NCBI GenBank assembly: GCA_021186555.1
Contig: JAJKFL010000042.1
Coordinates: forward strand, 6,783,781-6,847,780
Source: Reticulitermes speratus
Taxonomy: Eukaryota; Arthropoda; Insecta; Blattodea; Rhinotermitidae
Direction: 5' to 3'
DNA: 64,000 nucleotides
A program made the position numbers and the translations under genes. Below, piece by piece: positions 1-9,759 of the stretch (the first letter of the stretch is position 1; each line of letters opens with the position of its first letter). The notes beneath the pieces were generated by a model, which saw only the letters and a list, made by a program, of their open reading frames with translations, did not search any database and had not been told where the DNA came from.

Positions 1-458
1 CGTTTTCTACACCTGGTACATTATTTTTTATACTCTTGTCTTCAGAGTGCCTTCTACCCAGAATACATTATTGTAATAATGAAGATATTGCTTACGCAGT
101 ACAAATGCGAGAGTGGTAAATGGCACAGAGGGAAGTGTGGACCACGCCTTTGTACTATCATTGTCTCAAGAAAACATTAGAACAGGGCGAGGTGAGTCCT
201 TTAATGACATTCCACCTCCAATGTGACACGTAACATAGCCATATGCCTCCTACCACACACACACACACACACACACACACACCAGAACAAAATGTAATAA
301 CTTGCATTAAATTGCGCTGTATTATCGACGACACATTACAATAAATTTGCAATTCTTTCCATTAACAAGTAGAATACAAAATGGTTTTGAACACGTGTCA
401 GGTGATCACGACCGTAAACATGAAGAGTGCTGTCTTGTGGGATGTGACGTCGTGTAGT
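1..458. other. No gene recognised; short (CA)n inside
   Basis: AT-rich sequence with no ORF of recognisable family. A dinucleotide (CA)n microsatellite of about 30 bp lies at 254-283. The sequence around 421-460 resembles the phrase 'tgtgggatgtgacgtcgtgtagtctggt' type edge seen in other fold-back repeats here, but it is too short to classify. Confidence 0.5.
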
Positions 459-469
459 CTGGTGCAAAT

Positions 470-757
470 TTACAAAAAACTAAAGTTCTCCCTATAACGG
501 GCCATGAAGGCCCAGAGGGGGAGTAGAGGTATAGCTCTACTCTTTCTTTAACCCCGGCACTAGATGAGGGTGGGTGGTCAACTCCACGCCCCGGGCAGCT
601 TTACCCCCGGGAATACCCGGTACCCATTGTACAGGAGGCTGGGTAAGCCCCAGGGCCGGTCTGGACGGGTGCGGAAAATCTCGCCCCCACCGGATTCGAT
701 CCCCGGACCGTCCAGCTCGTAGCGAGTCGCTATACCGACTGAGCTATCGCGGCCCAC
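470..757 (-). mobile_element. SINE family A, full length, with 11-bp TSD
   Basis: This is a tRNA-derived SINE read on the minus strand. Its head has an A-box-like TAGCTCAGTCGG and a B-box-like GATCGAATCC, the internal RNA polymerase III promoter parts known in such elements. The body contains the family marks CAATGGGTACCGGG and GGTAAAG. The direct repeat ctggtgcaaat at 459-469 and 758-768 flanks it exactly, so it inserted by retrotransposition, presumably using a LINE's enzymes. Other family members lie near 17.8, 25.0, 28.1, 28.7, 33.4 and 61.5 kb. Confidence 0.9.
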
Positions 758-856
758 CTGGTGCAAATGTGACGTAATGCAAAATTTGTACGTCCAGATT
801 TATAATCAGCATATTATAATTAATTTGAAGATAAAGGTTACATAATCTTATGTACG

Positions 857-1123
857 GGCCGATCCCAGTGGCCGTGCGGTCTAAGGCGTGGGTCTTCGGC
901 CGCTCGCTTACTGGGATGTGGGTTCGAATCCCACAGAGGGCATGGATGTCTGTCTGTTGTGAGTGTTGTGTGTTGTCAGGTAGAGGTCTCTGCGACGAGC
1001 TGGTCACTCGTCCAGAGGAGTCCTACCGACTGTGGTGTGTCTAAAGTGTGTGACCATGAAACCTCGACGAAACGAGGAGGCCCAGGCACAATAGGGCTGT
1101 CGAGCCATAGAAAGAAGAAGAAG
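857..1123 (+). mobile_element. SINE family B, full length, with 13-bp TSD
   Basis: A tRNA-derived SINE with a Leu/Ser-like head (long variable arm): GTGGCCGTGCGGTCTAAGG as the A-box region and GGGTTCGAATCCC as the B box. The body runs through GTCTGTCTGTTGTGAG and ends in an (AAG)n-rich tail. The repeat aatcttatgtacg occurs at 844-856 and 1124-1136, bounding it exactly. Long translations across this locus are spurious. Confidence 0.9.
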
Positions 1124-1643
1124 AATCTTATGTACGAAAAGGCTGTTCCAGCCATCAGACAGTCGGTTAGCTCTCGTCGCGGAGTCTCGGTTTTATTTCT
1201 CAATAATGTGAGATTTATGATGAACGAAGTGACACTGGCATATGTTTCTCTCCAAGAATTGTCGGCTTTCCCTTGCTAATCACATTTCACCATTGCTCTA
1301 CGCCTATCTATCACCGCACCATAACCCTGAACACACAGCACATTATCACATCCTCGGTTTAAGTTGAGGGCTTCCTCTCTGACCGGCAATTTGTTGCTGA
1401 CAGAGGAACACAGTGTTAAAATATGTGACAATGACTTTGAAAAACTTCTCATGACCAGTAAATTTGGTGCAAATTCATCCACCAAAGACGTCATCTTATA
1501 ATGCTGGAGACACAAGAATCCCGGCATACCGAATTTAATTACCTTGGCTAACTTTGGCACACATTTCTCTTATTCTGAGCCCCTCATGTTATACAACAAA
1601 GAACGTTCTTCGAAAACTAAACTCGTATTTGTATACGTTTATA

Positions 1644-1722
1644 CAGAGTGGCGCAAAAGTCACTTGACACTACAGGCAACACGTTAAATATCGAGTGGCA
1701 AATGATTTTTTGCACCACTCTG
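1644..1722. mobile_element. Short mariner-type MITE (79 bp)
   Basis: The ends form terminal inverted repeats beginning CAGAGTGG(C/T)GCAAAA, with TA on each side (1642-1643 and 1723-1724), the target duplication of Tc1/mariner elements. There is no coding capacity. Related single ends begin at about 18961 and 63232. Confidence 0.7.
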
Positions 1723-1757
1723 TACATATACATTTCAGTTGCCTATAAATCAGAATT

Positions 1758-2063
1758 GGGGCGCGCGGTGGCGTAGTTGGTTGAGGCACTACGCTACAAA
1801 CCGAAACGTCGCGGGTTCGATTCCCGATGGTGTCATTGGAATTAATTCCTTGGCATAATCGTTTCAGTCGCACTATGGCCCTGGGGTCGACTCAGTCTCT
1901 AACAAAAATGAGTACCAGGAATATTTCCTGGGGGGTAAAGGCGGCCGGTGCGTAGGGCTGACAACCTTACCACCTTCATGTGCCGATTGTCTACAAATCT
2001 GGGAGCCTCAACCTCCTGGAACCCTCAGGGCCTGTCTAGCTTAATGGGGTTGCTTTACCTTTA
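1758..2063 (+). mobile_element. SINE family C, full length, with 16-bp TSD
   Basis: A third tRNA-derived SINE. The head has GGTGGCGTAGTTGG and the B box GGGTTCGATTCCC; the body has GGGGTCGACTCAG, GGTAAAGGCGGCCGG and a TTTACCTTTACC end. The repeat cctataaatcagaatt at 1742-1757 and 2064-2079 is a perfect 16-bp target duplication, so the copy is well preserved. Confidence 0.92.
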
Positions 2064-2159
2064 CCTATAAATCAGAATTACATGCATAGAATAGTTAGTT
2101 TTTATGCCAATGTGGCCACGTCCTGGAAGCTGTTCTCTAGCAATGATGTTGACGGTCAT

Positions 2160-2597
2160 CTTTTTTTCTTTTTTTTCTTTCTTTTTTTTTCTTCCAATGG
2201 CTCGACAGCCCCTTGGGGGCCTAGGCCGCCTCATTTTTCGAGGCTTCACGATCACACTCAGTCAGACACACCACACTCGGTAGGACTCCTTTGGACGAGT
2301 GACCAGCCCGTCACACAGACCTCTACCTGACAACACACAACACTCACAACAGACAGACATACATGCCTTCGTGGGATTTTTTTTTTTGGCCTGTCCGGGG
2401 TTTTTCCCCTTTGATCCATTTTTGTACTGTTTAAATCCTTTCGTCCTTCATGTCACTTTACGTTCCATGTTACCGTCCTTATACAACAAACACAACACAA
2501 ACATCCATGCCCCCGGCGGGATTCAAACCCACAATCCTAGTAAGCGAGCGGCCGCAGACCCACGCCTTAGACCGCGCGGCCACTGGGATCGGCCATC
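2160..2597 (-). mobile_element. SINE family B, long variant
   Basis: On the minus strand the tRNA-like head is followed by an extra module of about 120 bp (2385-2515) before the usual family-B body. The module contains GGAAAAACCCCGGACAG and CATGAAGGACGAAAGG, and phrases around the B box (aatccc.. and catggatgt) occur on both sides of it. The same arrangement recurs at 37250-37657, so this is a subfamily and not a one-off insertion. Only a weak short repeat (catctt) flanks this copy. Confidence 0.8.
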
Positions 2598-3162
2598 TTC
2601 TCCTTACTCGACCCAATTGAGATAGAGCATGAAAGTGTATTAGCTACAATTAAAAGAAGAAGAAGTTTACATATTAATTGAGTGCATTGTGCTAAGTCAG
2701 GCAGGTAAAGAGATAGGTTATCTGCTGTCCGTTAATTACAAAGCCCTGTTCTGTCACACAACCTCCGCTCGTTCTGATGGACCGTTGTTCGATTTAACAG
2801 AGCGACTATAGCTCAACACTTCTTTTTATAAATCGTTCATACATGACTTTTAGATCAGATAGGATAAGAAGTGCCAAGTACTACAGGTACTTAAAGGACT
2901 TGTAATATCCGCTACTTTATAAACTGGGTTTCTGGACTTTCTCCATCGTCTCTTCGCCGACGGAACACAGCGTATCAGAAGATGAATTTGGTTCATGTCA
3001 ATCACTGAACGTTAAGGGCACTCCCCCCAGTTTAATCTGGTCCTAATTTTTTTTTCTTGTGAGATGAATTTAAATTTTTTACTGACATTTAAAATAAGTT
3101 ATCAGCTGTTATTGAATTAATGTTTTGATCTGCATTTACCCTAAAAAAATAAAAAAATATAA
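2598..3162. other. No gene; trace of a fold-back element
   Basis: Unassigned AT-rich DNA. The stretch 2926-2950 (gggtttctggact...) matches the arm of the fold-back element at 35542-35823, so it is probably a decayed copy. Nothing else is recognised. Confidence 0.5.
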
Positions 3163-3179
3163 ATAATTTTCTATCTGTT

Positions 3180-3408
3180 GCTTAAATATTTTTGGGTTTT
3201 TGTTCGGCGTCAATTTTTGGTGTATGACCAACGTTTCGGGATCACTTGTTTGTCCCATCTTCAGGGTCTTACCTTTTTACCTAAGACCCTGAAGATGGAA
3301 CAAACAAGTGATCCCGAAACGTTGGTCATACACCAAAAATTGACGCCGGGCAACAACCCGAAAAAAATTTTAAGCAACATTACGACCCCGGCGGAAGCCT
3401 TCAATTAC
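3180..3408 (+). mobile_element. Fold-back element with hammerhead-like core, 17-bp TSD
   Basis: A long inverted repeat spans about 3180-3381, with arms of roughly 95 bp around a short loop at 3273-3280. The right arm carries CTGAAGA (3289-3295), a hairpin region, GAAAC (3316-3320) and GTTGGTC, as in a hammerhead core with AC-GTTG-GT as minimal stem III. The direct repeat ataattttctatctgtt occurs at 3163-3179 and 3409-3425. After the inverted repeat comes a short unpaired 3' tail containing GGCGGAAGCC, also seen near 40410. Stem I does not pair well here, so cleavage activity is doubtful. Confidence 0.7.
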
Positions 3409-3517
3409 ATAATTTTCTATCTGTTTCTCTTCGATTTCCAAAATAGATTACTTTTTGGAACGTTTCCAGTCTTGTTCCGTTTATCCTTCTGGTAAAAGCA
3501 ACTTATAAATTAAGATA

Positions 3518-3645
3518 ATGGCAGGGGAAAACCTGTCCCAGCGTCACTTTGCCCACCATAAATCTCACAGGAAGTGGACTGGGATTGAACTCAAGTCTCC
3601 GCAGTGACAAACCGGTGACTTGCCGACAGAGGCATGGCGCGGCCT
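3518..3645 (-). mobile_element. SINE family D, diverged copy
   Basis: Minus-strand sequence ending in the GGCCGCGCCATGCC-type tRNA-like head, with the family-D body words 'gtgggcaaagtgacgctgggacagg'-like in sense. Other family-D copies lie near 19.84, 20.68, 46.03 and 52.03 kb. It is a decayed copy and no target duplication was found. Confidence 0.5.
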
Positions 3646-4151
3646 CCAAATAATAAAATTATGATAAGACATATTTGAAGACTGTTTTCTTACCGCGCAG
3701 TAAACACAATCCCTCTCGGTTAAGATTGCAAATGGAGTACTCTGTGACGTAGTAGACAGACTTTACCCAATGCGTTCTATACTTTCAAAATATCATACGG
3801 TTAACGGTACACGCGCAAAAGTTGTCCATTTATACCCATAAAAAGAGCAAGGTTTTCCCTACACCGATACTCATAAAACCCAAAAGTCCTCAGCAGCATT
3901 AAGTGCAGGCCCATTTTTTATCGAATTTCACCCCAATCGGACATTAAATGTGGAAAGCAAGGACAGAATTTCACTTACGCCACAAAATACAGCGTAACTC
4001 TCAGCAAATCTTCCAAGAAACTCACGCTTATTCAACTACGTTTTGTAAAGAGCATAACATTTCATAAAAATCCGACAAATGCTTAATACTCGATACTAGT
4101 TAGCAGTATTATAATCAACAAATACACTTTTTGTATTTCTGTTACACTTTT

Positions 4152-4198
4152 ACCCTACATATGTTTCGGCTGTGGTCCAGCCATCATCAGGGGTACAC
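4152..4198 (-). ncRNA. Hammerhead-like ribozyme motif, inverted copy
   Basis: Minus strand: stem I strand TACCC, CTGATGA, an extra T, GGCT-loop-AGCC, GAAAC, ATAT, GTA, then GGGT closing stem I. All conserved core bases (CTGATGA and GAAA) and an A before the predicted cleavage are present. Confidence 0.7.
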
Positions 4199-4359
4199 TA
4201 GTAGTTTCACTTCACTGGCACTGGTCCAAAATGAATCAAAATGCTCGGTGAAAATAACGTGAAAATCGTCATCGCCAAACAGGCAAAACCTATTTATAAG
4301 TACCGTAACATGAAAGAAAAACTTCACAACCAGAGACAGTGAAGTGAACCTACTTAGTG

Positions 4360-4404
4360 TACCCCTGATGATGGCTGGACCAGAGCCGAAACATATGTAG
4401 GGTA
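4360..4404 (+). ncRNA. Hammerhead-like ribozyme motif, unit 1
   Basis: CTGATGA at 4365-4371, extra T, stem II GGCT/AGCC, GAAAC at 4388-4392, loop ATAT, GTA ending at 4399, then GGGT pairing with ACCC before the core. Predicted cleavage is between 4399 and 4400. Stem III is only A-U plus C-G over a 4-nt loop, and the 8-mer ACATATGT is self-complementary, which would suit cleavage as a dimer. Confidence 0.75.
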
Positions 4405-4584
4405 AAGTGTAACAGAAATACCAAAATAGCATTTGTATTTTATAATACTGCTAACTGAATCAAAATGCTCGGTGAAAAATAACGTGAAAATCGTCATCGC
4501 CAAACAGGCAAAACCTATTTATAAGTACCGTAACATGAAAGAAAAACTTCACAACCAGAGACAGTGAAGTGAACCTACTTAGTG

Positions 4585-4629
4585 TACCCCTGATGATGGC
4601 TGGACCAGAGCCGAAACATATGTAGGGTA
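4585..4629 (+). ncRNA. Hammerhead-like ribozyme motif, unit 2
   Basis: Same core as unit 1: CTGATGA at 4590-4596, GAAAC at 4613-4617, GTA|GGG at 4622-4627. Intact by eye. Confidence 0.75.
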
Positions 4630-4807
4630 AGTGTAACAGAAATACCAAAAATAGCATTTGTTTGTTATAATACTGCTAACTGAATCAAAATGCTCGTGAA
4701 AATAACGTGAAAATCGTCATCGCCAAACAGGCAAAACCTATTTATAAGTACCGTAACATGAAAGAAAAACTTCACAACCAGAGACAGTGAAGTGAACCTA
4801 CTTAGTG

Positions 4808-4852
4808 TACCCCTGATGATGGCTGGACCAGAGCCGAAACATATGTAGGGTA
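4808..4852 (+). ncRNA. Hammerhead-like ribozyme motif, unit 3
   Basis: CTGATGA at 4813-4819, GAAAC at 4836-4840, then ATATGTA and GGGT. Same sequence as units 1 and 2 across the core. Confidence 0.75.
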
Positions 4853-5032
4853 AAGTGTAACAGAAATACCAAAAATAGCATTTGTTTGTTATAATACTGC
4901 TAACTGAATCAAAATGCTCGGTGAAAATAACGTGAAAATCGTCATCGCCAAACAGGCAAAACCTATTTATAAGTACCGTAACATGAAAGAAAAACTTCAC
5001 AACCAGAGACAGTGAAGTGAACCTACTTAGTG

Positions 5033-5077
5033 TACCCCTGATGATGGCTGGACCAGAGCCGAAACATATGTAGGGTA
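5033..5077 (+). ncRNA. Hammerhead-like ribozyme motif, unit 4
   Basis: CTGATGA begins at 5038, GAAAC is at 5061-5065, followed by ATATGTA and GGGT. Same sequence as units 1-3 across the core. Confidence 0.75.
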
Positions 5078-5175
5078 AAGTGTAACAGAAATACCAAAAA
5101 TAACATTTGTTTGTTATAATACTGCTAACTGAATCAAAATGCTCGGTGAAAATAACGTGAAAAACTTGATACTAG

Positions 5176-6060
5176 GTTACGGACAGACGGATGGACGCAC
5201 ACTTTTCCACATAAGGCGTTCTTTTATCACTCAGTAGAACGCGCCTAAAAAAACCAGTTAATGCAGTATAAAAAAAAAACTAATCCTGCCTACTCTGAGA
5301 TCCATAAAATCACAGAGAGCGGAACATAGAATTTTTTAATGCTAAACCAGACGGTGGGTAAAGCAACCCGCCGGGCCTCAAAGAGTCAATAAGCGTGTTT
5401 CTAATTCATAAACATTACATACATCTTTTCAAACAAAGCAGCATACGAACTGCTGACCTGTGACGCATGATACAGGCGTTATAGTACTAGCACTGTTGTA
5501 TCGGGTGTGGTTGTTTGTACATTTTTTTCCCCTCCAAACACTTGTTGTCTTAAGTTGCGAGCGGATGACAAAGCAATTCCTACAAGCAACCTTGCTCCTT
5601 CCTTGTCATGTATTAAACAAACAAAAAGCAATCACAACGTCTCGCCTACTAAGCGTGGGATGAAATTAAATTCATCGCTGATACTGTTTATGATAACTTA
5701 ACTGATCGACTGAAATTTATGTTCATTAATTTTATAGGCAAAGGCATTAACAGTTTTGCTTGAAGGCTGACAGGAACAGAGATCTAATTCACGTTAGATA
5801 TAAGGAAGCAAAGCCTAGAAACGCAAACGTCTATGTCCAAATGCCGATAGCAGATGTCTAAAATCGAGCAAATTTTCAAATTTAACTTCCGCCCCGTCGA
5901 TCTCGCCAAATAGAGGGTGCTCGTAACAGCCAGAACCTTTGCAGCTGTTCTTATGAACCAAACCCACGCTCAGATCTGTGACACTGCCCCACTCCTGGAT
6001 ATCTGAGTTTCTCCCGGCGGTGACTGTAAACGTTACTGTCTTCAGGCAGTAGCGTCGTGT
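5176..6060. other. No gene recognised
   Basis: AT-rich DNA with only short, unconvincing ORFs at 5460-5700 that show no family motif. No repeat family of this window was recognised. Confidence 0.5.
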
Positions 6061-6117
6061 ACTTTAGTTGACAGATTTCAACGTTTCGAAGAAACATAAT
6101 GCCTCAATCCCCACTTC

Positions 6118-6164
6118 TATTCCCTGAAGATGGAGGCAAAAATTTCCTTCGAAACACTGGTACC
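6118..6164 (+). ncRNA. Hammerhead-like motif, isolated and diverged
   Basis: CTGAAGA at 6124-6130, stem II GGAGG/CCTTC with one G-U, GAAAC at 6151-6155, loop ACTG and GTA at 6160-6162. Stem I does not pair convincingly. A partial mirror (acgtttcga) at about 6080 suggests a decayed fold-back. Confidence 0.4.
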
Positions 6165-6239
6165 TAATACACTGAACTACAAGCTTCACATTCCAAGACA
6201 CTCTGTCTCTCTCTCTCTTTTTCCATGGAGTAGAGTCCT

Positions 6240-6560
6240 TGAGAAGATAACAGGTTCTCATCCAGTAAAAAAATGCCCCGCATTATATGGAACCCGAAAG
6301 TTCATTACCTCATTCACAAGAGCCCGCCACTTGTCCCTATCCTGAGGCAGATCAATCCAGTCCATACTCCCCACCCTATTTCTTGAAGATCTATTTCAAT
6401 TTTATCCTCCCATCTACGCTTAGGTCTTCCGAGTGGTCTCTTTCCCTCAGGTTTCCCCACCAAAACTCTGTAAGCACCTTTCTCGTACGCGCGACATGTT
6501 CCGCCCTCTTATGGTTCTTGATTTGATTACTCCAATAATATTTCATGAAGAGTCAACATT
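6240..6560 (-). mobile_element. LINE family A, 3' fragment (decayed)
   Basis: The minus strand encodes pieces of the C-terminal tail of a non-LTR retrotransposon [14 protein letters not shown], then a [14 protein letters not shown] stretch, then NLRV before the stop, with frame breaks. The 3' untranslated words match the better copy at 50238-51060. A separate (GTTA)n stretch, the typical family tail, lies at 6619-6645. Confidence 0.65.
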
Positions 6561-6649
6561 CATAATCAAATCTGTATTAATGTTATCACTTCAAATTTTC
6601 ATAGGTCATTTATTAGCTTCGTTAGTTAGTTAGTTAGTTAGTTAGGCGG

Positions 6650-7147
6650 GCGTACTCTGTGCCTGAGTAGTCAAGGTCAAGGTGTTTTCTTTGTTTCGTC
6701 CGCCAATCCCCTATCGCTATCGCTGTACTAGACACTCGTTCTTAGGCTTCCTCTTGAAAATTTCGCCGGCCAATAAATTACAAATGAACTATACTCCAAA
6801 ATTGTGTGTAGGTATTTATTTAGACCTTTGGGTTATGTATCACTTGTCAGTAGCTCAGAGTGTGACGTGCAATTGTAGGGTGATTAACACACGGTCACTT
6901 GGAGAGCGTGTAGAAGGAAGTGATCCTGGGCTAATTGGAGTTAATGCAGCTGAATTTTGGAAAGTCTAAGGAAAATCACAAAAACGTTCAGTCGGGTTTC
7001 CGTATGTAAATTTTATCCCAGGTCCTCCGTATGTCTGTTCGTCTGTCACCTAGCTTCGGCGACCGCTAAACAATATGTCGGAGTTTCATGAAATTCTTCA
7101 TAGGAATTCTGTACAAAAGAGTTGCTGATCAAATACAAGATTCGTGA
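6650..7147. other. No gene recognised
   Basis: Short ORFs only. Nothing recognised apart from generic AT-rich sequence. Confidence 0.5.
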
Positions 7148-7188
7148 ATAGTCTATTGTAGTCTATTGTAGTCTATTGTAGTCTATTG
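7148..7188. repeat. 10-bp tandem repeat, four copies
   Basis: The unit tagtctattg is repeated four times just before the SINE-C copy at 7212. Confidence 0.9.
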
Positions 7189-7211
7189 CCTACAGTGACA
7201 GACGTAAATAA

Positions 7212-7493
7212 GAGGTACAGCAATACCATTACAGGCCTGGACAGACCCTTAGGGTTCCAGGAGTTTGAGGCTCCCGGGATTTCTAGACAATCGGCATATG
7301 AAGGTGGTAAGGTTGTCAGCTCTAAGCACCGGCACCTTTACTCCCCTCTCTTAGAGGATGAGTCGACACCAGGGACATAGTGCGGCCGGAAGAATTAAAT
7401 AAATGAAAAGTCCCAATGACCCCATCGGGAATCGAATCCGCGGCCTTCCGGCTTGTAGGGCAGTGCCTTAACCAACTGCGCCATTGCATACCC
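7212..7493 (-). mobile_element. SINE family C with 10-bp TSD
   Basis: Minus-strand family-C SINE with B box GGATTCGATTCCC and the GGGGTCATTGGGACTTTT region. It is flanked by acgtaaataa at 7202-7211 and 7494-7503. Several body differences from the 1.76-kb copy show moderate age. Confidence 0.85.
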
Positions 7494-7731
7494 ACGTAAA
7501 TAAAAACTTGCCCCTATTTTCTACGTTTTTCGTCCAAATGGGATAAAATTCGACACAGGAGATGTCCACAAAAATTTACTGAGTTATCTAAGTTTCGTAA
7601 AAATCGGGCGCAAGTTAAATTTAATTTAAGCCTGTACCGTGATACGGCATGATATACAGAAAGTGAGGAACGGCTCAGGAAAGTGTGTTTACGCAGAAAA
7701 AGTAAAAAAAAATGTATAAAATTTAAAATCA

Positions 7732-8525
7732 CTGTATGTACACTTATACTAACATGAACACTTATACTAACATGTACACTTATACTAACATGTACACTTA
7801 TACTAAATGTACACTTATACTAACATGTACACTTATACTAACATGTACACTTATACTAACATGTACACTTATACTAACATGTACACTTATACTAACATGT
7901 ACACTTATACTAACATGTACACTTATACTAACATGACACTTATACTAACATGTACACTTATACTAACATGTACACTTATACTAACATGTACACTTATACT
8001 AACATGTACAATTATACTAACATGTACACTTATACTAACATGTACACTTATACTAACATGTACACTTATACTAACATGTACACTTATACTAACATGTACA
8101 TTATACTAACATGTACACTTATACTAACATGACACTTATACTAAATGTACACTTATACTAACATGTACACTTATACTAACATGTACACTTATACTAACAT
8201 GTACACTTATACTAACATGCACACTTATACTAACATGTACACTTATACTAACATGTACACTTATACTAACATGTACACTTATACTAACATGCACACTTAT
8301 ACTAAAATGTACACTTATACTAACATGTACACGTATACTAACATGTACACTTATACTAACATGTACACTTATACTAACATGCACACTTATACTAAAATGT
8401 ACACTTATACTAACATGTACACTTATACTAACATGTACACTTATACTAACATTTACACTTATACTAACATGTACACTTATACTAACATGTACACTTATAC
8501 TAACATGTACACTTATACTAACATA
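7732..8525. repeat. 18-bp minisatellite, about 44 units
   Basis: Tandem array of acttatactaacatgtac. Because 18 is divisible by three it gives open frames on both strands (YTYTNM or VSISVH repeats) that are not genes. A few units have lost one or more bases (for example near 7805, 7933 and 8131), which breaks the frames. Each unit contains the palindrome ACATGT. Confidence 0.97.
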
Positions 8526-9110
8526 AGGTAACATAACGTAACCACGCTTGACAAGTTGCTCTGTTTCAAAGACGAGGGTAACACAAAAGCGGCAGCGGAA
8601 AGTTTGTAATTACCAGTTGGGTAAGAATTTGATTATGAGAGTAAACTGAAGGACAGGCATATTAATGTGTTGTTCGTGTTCTGTATCGGTAGTTAACTGC
8701 TAATAATAACTTGTATGACGTCAAATAAACAGCGAAAGTGACGCATATGATAAATAAAAAACGAAAATATTAATGTAAAGATGTATAAAACCACATGCCC
8801 ACGCACAAAACAAGCAATAACTTAAAATTTTTAAAGTCTCTAGAAGTCACGGGTTTATCATCAATAATATATACACTATATTAATGTTTTCAAATATGTT
8901 CGTCGAAAAGATTTAATTTCCATGAATCTGGCTGGTACTTCTTTCCCTGTGTTTTAAGGTTTTCTTTTATTCTTGGTCTAATTAATGACGCCTTCTGTAT
9001 TTTAGGTTATAGTCACTGCTACCGTCTGGGATATTACCCCTTATCTCTAAATTCATGGAGTGGGAGACCTCGAAAATCTAATAGATACTCAAGAAATTAC
9101 CTGAATTTTG
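8526..9110. other. No gene recognised
   Basis: AT-rich, with no ORF above the listing threshold and no recognised repeat. Confidence 0.5.
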
Positions 9111-9500
9111 TCGCCTTCATAACAGTCTACAACTCGTCCCCATCCTCAGCCAGATCAATCCAGTCGAGCCATCCCAACCGATTTCTTTGAGATATGTTTT
9201 AATACCACACTCCCATCTACACCTAAACCTTCCTAGTTGTCCTTTTCCTTCACGTTTTTGCACCAATACCCCGTACGCATCTCTCCTTCCTCCCATACTT
9301 GCTACAGGTACCGCCCATCTCATTCTTCTCGATTTGATCACCCGTATAATATTTGGTGACGAGTACAGATCATAAAGCTTCTCATGGTGCAATTGCCTCC
9401 AGTACCCTGTAACCTCGTCCCAATTGCCTCCAGTACCCTGTAACCTCGTCCCAATTGCCTCCAGTACCTGTAACCTCATCCCAACATCTTTCACGGTCTC
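9110..9500 (-). mobile_element. LINE family A, ORF2 C-terminal fragment
   Basis: The minus strand translates to a piece of the LINE-A tail: DEVTGYWRQLH, LYDLYSSPNI, then SRRMRWA, a diverged GHVARM equivalent, and a late frame shift before the final domain. At 9393-9485 a 31-bp block (acctcgtcccaattgcctcc...) is repeated three times inside the coding remnant, a local duplication after insertion. The element is inactive. Confidence 0.75.
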
Positions 9501-9611
9501 CTAATCCCGCAAACCCTTAGGCTATGCAATTGCGACACATACGTGCCAAATTTTCGGTAGAATCTTTTCCCTCAAATTTCAGGTTCCTCCGAAAGTTTGG
9601 GAATATTATAT

Positions 9612-9735
9612 CTATCCATCCATCATCTATCTGTCCATCCATCCATCCATCCATCCATCCATCCATCCATCCATCCATCCATCATCCATCCATCCATCTA
9701 TCTATCTGTCTGTCTATCTATCCATCCATTTATCC
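9612..9735. repeat. (ATCC)n / (ATCT)n microsatellite
   Basis: Tetranucleotide array catccatc... with transitions to (TATC) and (TGTC). Confidence 0.95.
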
Positions 9736-9759
9736 AGCTATCTGGTTTATACTGTACTA

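Larger units (their letters stand above)
4100..5164 (+). mobile_element. Concatemeric hammerhead-ribozyme retroelement (Penelope/retrozyme-like)
   Basis: A single insertion bounded by an 11-bp direct repeat, ct(c/t)gatactag, at 4089-4099 and 5165-5175 (one mismatch). It starts with an inverted arm holding a minus-strand ribozyme motif (about 4152-4198). Four head-to-tail units of about 225 bp follow, then 34 bp of a fifth. Each unit carries CTGATGA, a GGCT/AGCC hairpin, GAAAC, ATATGTA and GGGT. Penelope-like elements and animal retrozymes are known to carry such type I hammerheads with tiny stem III, and some form tandem arrays. No reverse transcriptase is encoded, so it would depend on another element. 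Ending partway into a unit suggests a concatemeric RNA template. The ORFs across it are by-products of the repeat. Confidence 0.8.

Noticed and set aside
857..935. Functional tRNA genes
   Set aside because: All tRNA-like heads with A and B boxes are attached to SINE bodies with TSDs and do not fold into complete cloverleaves with acceptor stems.
6619..6645. Telomere-like repeat (GTTA)n
   Set aside because: The insect telomere motif is TTAGG; these tetranucleotides are LINE-A 3' tails, as the TSD-bounded copies show.
7736..8534. Repeat proteins YTYTNM and VSISVH
   Set aside because: By-products of an 18-bp minisatellite read in both directions.
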